64,000 nt of DNA from Arthrobacter sp. cf158. Its GTDB lineage: Bacteria; Actinomycetota; Actinomycetes; Actinomycetales; Micrococcaceae. This document shows positions 1 to 7,150 of this stretch, piece by piece; position 1 is the stretch's first letter, and each line of letters begins with the position of its first letter. The notes under the pieces were generated by a model. That model was not told the origin of the DNA and searched no databases. It worked only from the letters and a program-made list of their open reading frames with translations. The stretch spans positions 99,182 through 163,181 of the forward strand of contig NZ_FNNR01000001.1 in the NCBI RefSeq assembly GCF_900106835.1, given 5' to 3'. A program made the translations under genes and the position numbers.

Positions 1-1
1 C

Positions 2-223
2 GTCAGTTGGTTCCTCACAGCGTGCGGTTTGCTGTGTATCGGCGCACTGATTGTTGGCGGACTCACAGGAATGGACGTGCCCCAGCCAGGAACGCTTGAA
101 CGGCTCATGGGTTACCCGGTGACCATCGGCCTGGCTGCTGCGGGCCTGGTGATCGCCCAGCGCGTCCACACGGAACGCAAAGAACTCAGGGCTACCCAGA
201 GGCTCACCCGTGGACACCAGTGA
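2..223 (+). CDS. DUF998-family membrane protein, C-terminal part (5' end outside window)
   Basis: The reading frame is open from base 2 and ends at the TGA at 221-223. The visible part begins VSWFLTACGLLCIGA and continues through GTLERLMGYPV to a second hydrophobic stretch and a basic tail. It aligns residue by residue with the C-terminal third of the next gene (SWFVLVCGAVSLGTT, GAIERTMAYPI), so the two are tandem paralogs. DUF998 proteins are polytopic membrane proteins without a settled function. Only about 73 residues, with two membrane segments, are visible, so nothing can be said about the start or promoter. The paralogy is directly seen; the family name rests on the fuller downstream copy. 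Confidence 0.75.
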   Translation, partial: VSWFLTACGLLCIGALIVGGLTGMDVPQPGTLERLMGYPVTIGLAAAGLVIAQRVHTERKELRATQRLTRGHQ

Positions 224-262
224 TCCGCGGCTGAAACTGCTGCGCCGGAAAGTACCGGGGTC

Positions 263-274
263 TATCCTGTCGCT
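263..274 (+). promoter_or_regulatory. Leaderless-type -10 box before the DUF998 gene
   Basis: TATCCT at 263-268 lies exactly 6 nt before the ATG at 275, and no Shine-Dalgarno sequence precedes that ATG. A TANNNT box at this distance would place the transcript start at or next to the start codon, as in leaderless actinobacterial mRNAs. No convincing -35 element is visible. Confidence 0.5.
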
Positions 275-1102
275 ATGACGACGGCGGCTGGTCCGCGCGG
301 CGGTGACCGCGGACTTCTGCCTGACCTCGCTGGGCGACGCGAGCTGGTTGGGGGTTGGGCAGCGATCACGCCCATCCACTACTTCGTGGTGGAAGCCGTG
401 GCCATCGCTGCGTGGCTGGGCAGCCCGGGCTATGAGCGCCGGGAGCATGTCATCAGCGATCTCGGCGCGGCCTACTGCGGACCCTTCAACGGGTACCAGG
501 TATGTTCCCCGCTCAACTGGCTGATGAATGCCTCGTTCGTGCTCCAGGGTGTGGCCATGATTCTTGGAGCAGTGCTGGTGAATACGGCTGTGCTGTCCAT
601 CGCAGCCCAGCCCGGTGCCCGCGTCATCAGCCCGCGGATGGCCGCAGGAGGCCTCAGGTCCACCGAATCATTTCCCTGGATTGCGTCCGCGGCCGTGAGG
701 GTGCTGGTGTTCATAGCAGGCGTTGGCCAGGCCATGGTGGGCCTGGTTCCGGAGGACACGGACCTTTCACTGCATTTGGTGGGCGCCGGCATGTACTTCA
801 TCGCCGGCCCCCTGTCTCTGGCGATCCTTGGCGTCGTGTGGCGCAGGCACACGCAGATGTCCTGGTTCGTCCTGGTGTGCGGTGCGGTGTCCCTGGGAAC
901 CACCATCTACATCCTCGCCGTGGGATTGCGTGTGGAGGAGCCCGGCGCGATCGAACGCACCATGGCCTATCCCATCATCATGGGGTTATCCATGGTGGGC
1001 CTGGTGGTGGCACGGCGCGTGGCCCGGCAACGGAAAGCAGTCAGGGCTGCTTCGCGGTCTTCCGTCCCAGGAACACCGCAGCCACGCCGCACAGGAGGCT
1101 GA
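275..1102 (+). CDS. DUF998-family polytopic membrane protein
   Basis: 275-residue integral membrane protein of the DUF998 type. After a short cytoplasmic N-terminus, a membrane segment around YFVVEAVAIAAWLG is followed by the family-like region HVISDLGAAYCG and then SPLNWLMNASF. About six hydrophobic segments follow, ending in a basic tail (RRVARQRKAVR). The C-terminal third is paralogous to the truncated gene at the left edge. The ATG at 275 is preferred because a TATCCT box sits 6 nt upstream. The 3' end overlaps the convergent gene on the minus strand by 62 bp. The substrate or role is unknown. Confidence 0.8.
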   Translation: MTTAAGPRGGDRGLLPDLAGRRELVGGWAAITPIHYFVVEAVAIAAWLGSPGYERREHVISDLGAAYCGPFNGYQVCSPLNWLMNASFVLQGVAMILGAVLVNTAVLSIAAQPGARVISPRMAAGGLRSTESFPWIASAAVRVLVFIAGVGQAMVGLVPEDTDLSLHLVGAGMYFIAGPLSLAILGVVWRRHTQMSWFVLVCGAVSLGTTIYILAVGLRVEEPGAIERTMAYPIIMGLSMVGLVVARRVARQRKAVRAASRSSVPGTPQPRRTGG

Positions 1103-1676
1103 CAAGGAACAGCACCCACGACGCGATGGTGAGGCCGGACGCCAAAGCCACCGAACCGGCGTCGGGCGTTTCCGCGGCCAGCATCGAATCAATGGCGACG
1201 TTGGACCATAGGTGGGCCACCGCGAACAACAGGGGAGCGGCCCACATGGCCCAGCGCCATGACTTACGGGCTACGTTGGTGCCGATCAGCAGAAGCCAGC
1301 TGAAGCCGAAGATCAGCGGGAACAGCGTGCCAGCCGTCTTGTGGACATAGTTCAACTGGCCACGGGCGGACTCGTCCATGGCATCGCGGAGCTGCGAAAC
1401 ATAGTCCTGGGAGAATCCGCCGATCAACGAATCCGGCATGGCCAGGCCGCCCGAAAGCTGCGTCATCTGGTTCAGGGTGAGCAGGTGCAGGTACCAAAAC
1501 AGGAACAGGCTGGCCACCACTCCTGCGACGACTATGAGCTTGGAGTTGCTCTGCGCCTTCTGCGGGGTGCGCTGCGTAGTGGTGTTGATCACGGGAGGCA
1601 GCGAGTGATCAGGAACCACTGCCTTTGCTCCGTGCTTCTTGATGCGCTGGGCTGGTGTCTTGGCCATGTGATTCAT
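1041..1676 (-). CDS. Conserved-looking membrane protein of unknown function
   Basis: 211-residue protein with a charged, Pro/Thr-rich N-terminus of about 45 residues. A membrane segment follows (SKLIVVAGVVASLFLFWYL), then a polar loop with QLRDAMDES, then three further membrane segments (FPLIFGFSWLLLIG, MWAAPLLFAVAHLW, IASWVLFLVSLLCG). I do not recognise the family. The start at 1676 (MNHMAK) is chosen over the ATG at 1667 because AGGTGG stands about 7 nt upstream of it. The gene is divergent from the phosphatase gene at 1701 with only 24 bp between starts. It converges on, and overlaps by 62 bp, the DUF998 gene. Confidence 0.7.
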   Translation of the reverse strand: MNHMAKTPAQRIKKHGAKAVVPDHSLPPVINTTTQRTPQKAQSNSKLIVVAGVVASLFLFWYLHLLTLNQMTQLSGGLAMPDSLIGGFSQDYVSQLRDAMDESARGQLNYVHKTAGTLFPLIFGFSWLLLIGTNVARKSWRWAMWAAPLLFAVAHLWSNVAIDSMLAAETPDAGSVALASGLTIASWVLFLVSLLCGVAAVFLGRKTAKQP

Positions 1677-1700
1677 TATCCCGCCACCTAAGCTGGAACC

Positions 1701-2546
1701 ATGACCACCGGCAGGCACACAGCGACTGAACTTGATCCCGCACTCGACGATTACCAACTGGCCAGCGCTCTGGTCCGCGAAGCAGGCCAACTGGCGCTGC
1801 TCATGCGGATGGGCGGCCTGCAGGGCGAACGCAAAACCTCAGTGTCCGACGTCGTCACTGCAGCCGATCACGCAGCAGAGGCGTACGTCTTGGAACAGTT
1901 GCGGCGGTGCCGTCCTGACGACGGCATCCTGGGCGAGGAAGGTGCCTCCGTTGCCGGGACCAGTGGCCGCACCTGGGTGATCGACCCCGTGGACGGCACG
2001 TACAACTTCCTGCACGGCTCCACGTACTGGTGCTCGGCCATCGCCCTCAAACGGGACGATTCGGACCATGGGGGCAACCCGGTGGTTGACCCTGAAGTAT
2101 TGCTCGGGGCCATCTACCAACCGGAGCTGGACAAACTGTGGCTGGGCGGACAGGAACACACCGCCACACTGAACGGTGAGCCCATCTCCGGTTCCGGGGA
2201 CCGCTCCGTTGCCGACATCTGCGCAGCCACATACATCCACCCCACCTGGTTGGCTGATCCCCGCACGGCCATGCCCTGGCACGCCGCCGCCGTGTCCGCA
2301 GCGTCACTGCGCATGTTCGGCTCCGGCTCCTGCGATCTGGGCCGCGTGGCCGATGGCGAACTGGGGTGCTGGTTCCAGCACAGCTGCCCCGAATGGGACT
2401 GGCTGCCCGGGAAGGCGATTGTCCGTGCGGCCGGCGGGGACACCGCCGTCGTGAAGGTCAACGGTATGAACTGGTTCGTTGCGGGAGGCCCGACGGCGGT
2501 GCGCGAGTTAAGCGCCGCCCTCACCTCTGTTCCGCAGTTTGCTTAG
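1701..2546 (+). CDS. Inositol monophosphatase-family phosphatase
   Basis: 281-residue Mg2+-dependent phosphatase of the IMPase/FBPase superfamily (inositol-1-phosphatase, histidinol-phosphatase or PAP phosphatase are all possible). The metal-binding set is complete: Asp56 in TAADHAAE, Glu79/Glu80 in GEEGAS, the DPVDGT motif at residues 95-100, and the C-terminal Asp233 in CPEWDWLPG. The length fits the family. Histidinol-phosphatases of the HisN type in actinobacteria belong here, but no histidine genes are nearby, so the substrate cannot be read from context. The ATG at 1701 is 24 bp from the divergent start of the membrane-protein gene, so the promoters must overlap. Confidence 0.88.
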   Translation: MTTGRHTATELDPALDDYQLASALVREAGQLALLMRMGGLQGERKTSVSDVVTAADHAAEAYVLEQLRRCRPDDGILGEEGASVAGTSGRTWVIDPVDGTYNFLHGSTYWCSAIALKRDDSDHGGNPVVDPEVLLGAIYQPELDKLWLGGQEHTATLNGEPISGSGDRSVADICAATYIHPTWLADPRTAMPWHAAAVSAASLRMFGSGSCDLGRVADGELGCWFQHSCPEWDWLPGKAIVRAAGGDTAVVKVNGMNWFVAGGPTAVRELSAALTSVPQFA

Positions 2547-2618
2547 CTCCTGACGCGGCGTTAACCCCTTCGGGTACCCCCGCGAAGCTGCACGGTTTGC
2601 CCTTGTTATTTTGCACCG

Positions 2619-2634
2619 GGAGGCGATTGCCTCC
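2619..2634 (+). promoter_or_regulatory. Short perfect hairpin in the leader of the surface-protein gene
   Basis: GGAGGC at 2619-2624 pairs perfectly with GCCTCC at 2629-2634 across a four-base loop. It is the first of two hairpins between the phosphatase stop (2546) and the TTG start at 2689. No T-tract follows, so it does not look like a terminator. Confidence 0.4.
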
Positions 2635-2643
2635 ACGGTCTCA

Positions 2644-2669
2644 GCTGCAGAACAGCCCTGTTCTGCAGC
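2644..2669. promoter_or_regulatory. 26-bp near-perfect palindrome just upstream of the surface-protein ribosome-binding site
   Basis: GCTGCAGAACAG (2644-2655) and CTGTTCTGCAGC (2658-2669) are exact reverse complements separated by two bases. The palindrome ends 6 bp before the Shine-Dalgarno AAGGGGG (2676-2682) of the gene starting at 2689. It may be a dimeric repressor operator or an mRNA hairpin limiting ribosome access. The symmetry is directly seen; the role is inferred. Confidence 0.6.
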
Positions 2670-2688
2670 GTTCGCAAGGGGGAAGTAC

Positions 2689-4005
2689 TTGAACAGCAAG
2701 AGCAAGCTGTGGCCCACAGCCGTCGGCGTTACCGCCGTCTCGGCTTTGGCAATCGGCCTCGTGGCCGCACCTGCAGCAAACGCAGCACCCACTGACGTGA
2801 TTTCCGTCGGCAGTGGCCAGATCATTGATGGCTCAGTCCTGGCCATCCCGAACTTCGCCGGCCTCGCAGCCAACGGCGCAGCCACGGCCGAGCAGATCGG
2901 CACTCCGCCGACGGGCCCGGCCATCATCGAAAACACCGACCCGCTGGACCTCAGCGCTGTCTTCGGCGTCGTTAACGTCGGCGCGGGCAACATCCCGCTC
3001 CTGCAGAACAACGGCATCATCCAGGTTGGCGCCGTCAGCCAGTACGGCAAGGCCGTCAACGACGGCTCCTCGGAAGCGTTCTCCGGTACCGTGAGCGGCG
3101 CTCCCGGCCTGGTGACCCTGCCCGCAGGCCTGCCCACCTCGGGCGACCCGGCCATCCCGGCAGCCCGGATCACTGCCGGCACTGCTGCCATCCTGGGCGG
3201 TGCCGACCTGGCCAACGTCACGCTGGACATCACCACCCTCGCGGCAGCAGCCAAGAAGGACCAGGGTGCAGCACCGCAGGGTGCCTACTCTGTTGCCGGT
3301 GTTTCGGCCCAGGTTGGCGGCACATTGGTCGAGGGCGTGGCGGACACCATCAACCCGCTGCTCAACACTGCCAACGTGGCGTTGACTGCTGTGGGTCTGC
3401 CCATCACCAACCCGCTGGCCAGCGGCGTCATCGAGATCACCGAGGCCGATCTCCTGGCTGCCGCCGGTGTTGCCGATCTGAACTCGCTGCCAGCAGGTAC
3501 GGACCTTGTGTCCTTCCTGCCTGCTGCTGTGTCCACCAAGATCCAGAGCATCCTGGCCACCACCCTGGCCAGCACACGGGCCGCAGTTCAGGCTTTGCCG
3601 GACACGCTTCCGCCGCTGAACCTGCCCAACGTCGCGAAGACGACGGCCCTGCTTGCCGTCACCACCCTGGAGACGGCCATCAACGGCGTCGTCGGCGGCC
3701 TCGCAGCCAACCTCGTCACCCCGCTGGGCAACGCGCTGACCGCCCTGGTCTCGGCGAAGGTCAACATCCAGGAAACCGCACCGTCAGGCGCCTTCACCCA
3801 GCGCGCCCTGCAGGTGGGAATTGCCGGCGGCAGCATCGCCACCGTCAACCTCGCCAACGCCACTGTTGGCCCGAACCTTGACGCAGCGGCGATCCCGCTG
3901 GTCAACACCGACACCATGGCCATCAGTGGTGGCGTGGCCCTCCTGGCACTGCTCACCTGGCTGTTCGTCCGCTCGCGCCGCCGGTCTGCGGTAGTTGCTG
4001 CCTGA
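2689..4005 (+). CDS. Secreted surface protein resembling choice-of-anchor G proteins
   Basis: 438-residue exported protein. A TTG start at 2689 is chosen because AAGGGGG stands 6 nt upstream and it places a clean signal peptide (NSKSKLWPTAVGV through ALAIGLVAAPAANA, cleavage near AAPTD) at the N-terminus. The mature part is Ala/Val/Thr-rich and contains the stretch IIQVGAVSQYGKAVNDGSSE, typical of the choice-of-anchor G domain as I remember it. It ends with a hydrophobic segment (ISGGVALLALLTWLFV) and a basic tail RSRRR. No LPxTG or LAxTG motif precedes that segment, so the anchor is of another type. The exosortase-family protein at 5683 is the obvious candidate processing enzyme. It is preceded by two leader hairpins. 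Confidence 0.75.
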   Translation: MNSKSKLWPTAVGVTAVSALAIGLVAAPAANAAPTDVISVGSGQIIDGSVLAIPNFAGLAANGAATAEQIGTPPTGPAIIENTDPLDLSAVFGVVNVGAGNIPLLQNNGIIQVGAVSQYGKAVNDGSSEAFSGTVSGAPGLVTLPAGLPTSGDPAIPAARITAGTAAILGGADLANVTLDITTLAAAAKKDQGAAPQGAYSVAGVSAQVGGTLVEGVADTINPLLNTANVALTAVGLPITNPLASGVIEITEADLLAAAGVADLNSLPAGTDLVSFLPAAVSTKIQSILATTLASTRAAVQALPDTLPPLNLPNVAKTTALLAVTTLETAINGVVGGLAANLVTPLGNALTALVSAKVNIQETAPSGAFTQRALQVGIAGGSIATVNLANATVGPNLDAAAIPLVNTDTMAISGGVALLALLTWLFVRSRRRSAVVAA

Positions 4006-4047
4006 TCGCCTTGAGCGCGTCACGCAACAGCGAAAGGAGAACGCCTT

Positions 4048-4230
4048 ATGTACGGCCATAACTGGACTGCAGGCGGCACGGCAGCCGGCGGTACCGCCCT
4101 CGCTGTCACCGGTGCCCCAACCCTTGGTTGGGTCATCCTGGTAGGTGTTGCCCTGCTGATAACCGGCTTCGTGGTCCTGCGTAACAGCAGGCTCAAGGCT
4201 GCGAAGCGGGAAACGGGCCCCAACCCGTAG
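4048..4230 (+). CDS. 60-residue membrane mini-protein carrying an LAVTG sorting motif
   Basis: Small protein with a strong ribosome-binding site (AAAGGAG upstream of ATG 4048). It has a Gly/Ala/Thr-rich start (MYGHNWTAGGTAAGG), then LAVTG at about residues 19-23, a hydrophobic segment (LGWVILVGVALLITGFVVL) and a basic end (RNSRLKAAKR). This is the layout of a cell-wall sorting signal of the LAxTG type used by class E sortases, but without the signal peptide that normally precedes it. It lies 42 bp after the surface-protein gene and before a terminator. It may be a minimal sortase substrate, a small membrane subunit, or a protein whose LAVTG is coincidental. Confidence 0.65.
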   Translation: MYGHNWTAGGTAAGGTALAVTGAPTLGWVILVGVALLITGFVVLRNSRLKAAKRETGPNP

Positions 4231-4237
4231 CACCACC

Positions 4238-4281
4238 GGCGGGGCGGCTCCTGCAAGAGCCGCCCCGCCACCCCAACTTTT
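4238..4281 (+). terminator. Intrinsic terminator after the LAVTG mini-protein
   Basis: GGCGGGGCGGCTC (4238-4250) pairs perfectly with GAGCCGCCCCGCC (4257-4269) across a six-base loop, and a CTTTTT tract follows. It separates the two surface-protein genes from the glycosyltransferase/exosortase genes, so the substrate genes could be expressed at a higher level than the enzymes. Confidence 0.8.
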
Positions 4282-4321
4282 TCGAACAGGCCCTTCGGCC
4301 TTGCCCAAGCATCGGACGTAC

Positions 4322-5683
4322 ATGTCGGTACTCGAATCCGCACAGGCGCTGGCTTTCGTGCTCCTGGTGGTTTTTCTGTCGTATATCCTCGTCATCCTGG
4401 TGCCGTTCCTGCGGCGCAAGCCTGATCCTGAGGGCGATCCCGGCACTTTCTCCTGGCATGTGTTCATCCCGTGCCGGGACGAGGAAGTGGTGATCGGAAA
4501 GACCCTTGAACTGCTCCGGGAAAAGTTTCCGGAAGCCCACGTCTGGGTAGTCGATGACGACAGTGATGACGCAACTGCGGGCATCGTCCAGGCCGCCTCG
4601 GACCGCGACAGCATGATTCACCTGGTGCGCCGCAGACGGCCACTCGCCCGAACCGGCAAGGGAGACGCCCTCAACGCCGCCTACCGGACCCTGGACGGCT
4701 GGCTGCCCGCCGCCGTCGACCGTTCTTCGGTAATCGTCCTGGTGGTCGACGCCGACGGCCACCTTGCGGACAACGCCTTCCGGCAAGCGGCTGGTCCGCT
4801 CGCCTTCGGCGACCCTGAAGTGGGTGCCGCGCAGACCGCCGTCTGGATGTCCAACCTTGAGGACCCCGCACTGACGGGCGGCCAAGGGCGTGAACGCATC
4901 AAGCGGGCGTTTGGCCGCTACCTGGTCCTGATGCAGGACATGGAGTTCCGCACCACCATCGCCGCCATGCAGTCCCTGCGGCGCCACACGCTGACCGTTG
5001 GCCTGGGTGGGAACGGCCAGTTCACCCGGCTGTCCGCTTTGGATGCCATCGCCAGGACGTCGGGGCAGCCGTGGCACGGCGCCCTCCTGGAGGACTATGA
5101 ACTGGCCATCCACATCATGCTGGGCGGCTACAAAACCGTGTACATGCATGACACGCATGTGGCCCAGGAAGCCCTCCCTGACCTGCGCCGCCTCCTGACC
5201 CAGCGGACACGCTGGTGCCATGGGGGAATGCAGTGCAGCACCTACCTGAAGCGGATCTTCGAATCGCCGTATTTCAGCAACGTGGGGGCGATCGAGTCCA
5301 GCTACTTCCTGATTCAGCCGTTCATCCAGATTGTTGGCCTGGTCCTCTGGCCCACGCTGTTTGTCACCATGGTGGCGCAAGGCGCCTTGACCATGGGAAG
5401 CTTCGCGGCCTGGATCTCCGCGGCGTGGTTCATCATTCCGCTGATCTTCGCCACGGGCGTGCTGCCGTTCGCCCTGTGGGGACTCGTGTACAGGCGGCAG
5501 GTCACCCCTGAAAAGAACTTTATGCTGGGCGTGGTGTGGGGCCTTGGCTACTGGCTTTACATGTACCAGAACTACGTGACGGTGCTTCGGGCGACCTACC
5601 GCCTCATCACCGGCCGCCAAGGGTGGGCCAAGACCCGCCGCAACCATGAGTCCGACGTCAAACTCCTAGCGAAGGAAGCCTAA
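4322..5683 (+). CDS. Membrane-bound family 2 glycosyltransferase next to the exosortase
   Basis: 453-residue processive-type GT2. After an N-terminal membrane segment the GT-A domain shows FIPCRDEE, DDDSDD (residues 78-83), VVDADG with DAD at 143-145, LLEDYE with Glu-Asp at 257-258, and QRTRW at 294-298. Three or so C-terminal membrane segments follow. These are the nucleotide-sugar binding and catalytic motifs of the cellulose-synthase/hyaluronan-synthase-like branch. Its TAA overlaps the ATG of the exosortase-family gene (TAATG), so the two are translationally coupled. GT2 enzymes adjacent to exosortases are known in other systems, where they are thought to glycosylate the anchored protein or make a polymer. 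The start is uncertain: the ATG at 4322 has only a weak Shine-Dalgarno. Confidence 0.85.
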   Translation: MSVLESAQALAFVLLVVFLSYILVILVPFLRRKPDPEGDPGTFSWHVFIPCRDEEVVIGKTLELLREKFPEAHVWVVDDDSDDATAGIVQAASDRDSMIHLVRRRRPLARTGKGDALNAAYRTLDGWLPAAVDRSSVIVLVVDADGHLADNAFRQAAGPLAFGDPEVGAAQTAVWMSNLEDPALTGGQGRERIKRAFGRYLVLMQDMEFRTTIAAMQSLRRHTLTVGLGGNGQFTRLSALDAIARTSGQPWHGALLEDYELAIHIMLGGYKTVYMHDTHVAQEALPDLRRLLTQRTRWCHGGMQCSTYLKRIFESPYFSNVGAIESSYFLIQPFIQIVGLVLWPTLFVTMVAQGALTMGSFAAWISAAWFIIPLIFATGVLPFALWGLVYRRQVTPEKNFMLGVVWGLGYWLYMYQNYVTVLRATYRLITGRQGWAKTRRNHESDVKLLAKEA

Positions 5684-6279
5684 TGGCAATGAGCGCCGAT
5701 ATCAGCGACATCAGCGTCCCCCGGGGACCTCGCGCCCTGCCAGTGCGGAAGGGCCGGGGAGGTGGCGTCATAGGGCTGCTTTTCCTTGCAGCGGCCGCCG
5801 TGGCCATGCTGCAGCAGGAGCACATCAGGGCAGCCGAAGCCTGGCTCATGGCCACCGTATTTGACGGCATCCTTGGTGGTGCCTCCTACAGTGTGGATGA
5901 CATCATCTTCCACAACGTGGGCGGAGGCCAGCCCTACGCCCTCATGGTCACCGGGCTGTGCTCCAGCGCTGTGCTGCTGACGCCCATTGCCGGTTTGGCC
6001 GGAGTCCTTTTCCTCATGGGCCGCATCCCGGTGGCGCGGCTCATGCCCGCTGCCATCACAGCCTTGGTCATGGTGTCCGTCAGCAACGCGATCCGGTACT
6101 TCATGATCGCCGCCGCCCAACAGACCTGGGGGCAGCAGGGCTTCGACCTCATGCACCACTTCTTCGGATCCTTCGTGGTGATCCTGGGCTTCGTGGCAGC
6201 AATCATCGTCCTGGTGCGGGCCGCCGTCGTGCGCAAAGACCGCACCGCATCAAACCGCAAGGGCCGGCGTGCGTCATAA
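5683..6279 (+). CDS. Exosortase/archaeosortase-family transpeptidase-like membrane protein
   Basis: 198-residue polytopic membrane protein. The exosortase catalytic triad can be read in order: Cys93 in VTGLCSSAVLLTP, Arg138 in SVSNAIRYF, and His158/His159 in LMHHFFGSF. All three lie at the ends of membrane segments, as expected for the family. Exosortases cleave a C-terminal tripartite signal of secreted proteins and transfer them to another anchor. Length and topology match the small Gram-positive members. The start ATG overlaps the stop of the glycosyltransferase gene and has GAAGGA upstream. The likely substrate is the surface protein at 2689. I cannot assign a named subfamily from sequence reading alone. 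Confidence 0.8.
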   Translation: MAMSADISDISVPRGPRALPVRKGRGGGVIGLLFLAAAAVAMLQQEHIRAAEAWLMATVFDGILGGASYSVDDIIFHNVGGGQPYALMVTGLCSSAVLLTPIAGLAGVLFLMGRIPVARLMPAAITALVMVSVSNAIRYFMIAAAQQTWGQQGFDLMHHFFGSFVVILGFVAAIIVLVRAAVVRKDRTASNRKGRRAS

Positions 6280-7150
6280 ACTCCCCACCCTGTTCACGGC
6301 GTTGGTGGCCCTTGCGCTCACAGTGTCCGCCTGCGCATCCACAGATGCCACCGCGTCCTCCGACGGCGACTCATCCACTGTCTCCGTGGACAGCCCCACG
6401 GTGGGCCAGTGCCACTTGATCACCACACCCGAGGAATTCAGTGCCAGCAGTGACTCACGCCCACCACTTGCCTGTTCCGAGCCGCACACTTCACAAACGT
6501 TTTTGGTGACCACTGTTCCGCAGCCCCTCATGGGCCAGGCTGAACGCCCACTCCACGAGCAGCTTCAAAACCTCACCAACCGGCTGTGCTCTGCGGCCGA
6601 GTTGCGCAAGTACCTTGCCGGCACCGACCGGGACGCCACCGAAGGCATGGCGATCACGGGCTATTACCCCAGCCGCTCCGAGTGGGCCGCCGGAAGCAGG
6701 AGCGTCCGCTGCGATGTGCTGCTGGCCTCGCCGGGACAGGCTCCCCGGGAAACCACCCTTGACCTGAAGGGCGCGCTCGCCGGGCCGCACTCGGCACAGA
6801 TCCGTCTTTGCTACGCCCAGGACATCAAAGACGGCGTGCTCAGCGCCGAAGGCACGGACACCACCTGCTCAGAGCCGCACACCACAGAAGACGTGAGCGC
6901 CTGGTTCGGTCAGGATGCCTCGCTGGTCAGTCTTGCGGCCCAGCAGGAAAAGTGCCTGCCGTTTGTCCTTGACTTCCTTGAAGTCGACGCCCTGCCGGCC
7001 AATGTGGAAGTACGGCCGATAGTCCGGATCGACGGCGGTGCCCGTGCGGTCCGCTGCGGCGTAGCGCCGCTGCAGGCCAGCCCGGAACCGTGGACTGGAA
7101 CACTTGCCCCCTTGGGCGGAACTGCGAATGGGGGAGTGGCTAATGGTTGA
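6269..7150 (+). CDS. Lipoprotein with two septum-formation-like repeats
   Basis: 293-residue lipoprotein: basic N-terminus, hydrophobic core, lipobox TVSAC with Cys22, then a Ser/Asp-rich linker. Two related cysteine-containing repeats follow: VGQCH with LACSEPHTSQ, and RLCYAQ with TCSEPHTTED. The GxC plus CxxPH pattern resembles the septum-formation domain of actinobacterial lipoproteins. The GTG start at 6269 overlaps the exosortase gene by 11 bp, and the end overlaps the next gene by 8 bp, so it is part of the same operon. Its job is unknown. Context suggests an outer-face partner of the surface-protein machinery. Confidence 0.75.
   Translation: MRHKLPTLFTALVALALTVSACASTDATASSDGDSSTVSVDSPTVGQCHLITTPEEFSASSDSRPPLACSEPHTSQTFLVTTVPQPLMGQAERPLHEQLQNLTNRLCSAAELRKYLAGTDRDATEGMAITGYYPSRSEWAAGSRSVRCDVLLASPGQAPRETTLDLKGALAGPHSAQIRLCYAQDIKDGVLSAEGTDTTCSEPHTTEDVSAWFGQDASLVSLAAQQEKCLPFVLDFLEVDALPANVEVRPIVRIDGGARAVRCGVAPLQASPEPWTGTLAPLGGTANGGVANG

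Noticed and set aside
2611-2688. Upstream TTG extension of the surface-protein gene
   Set aside because: It would run through both leader hairpins and place 26 extra residues before a clean signal peptide. The strong Shine-Dalgarno at 2676 supports 2689.
4193-5647. 484-codon minus-strand frame opposite the glycosyltransferase
   Set aside because: The plus strand has the full GT2 motif set and is coupled to the exosortase gene.
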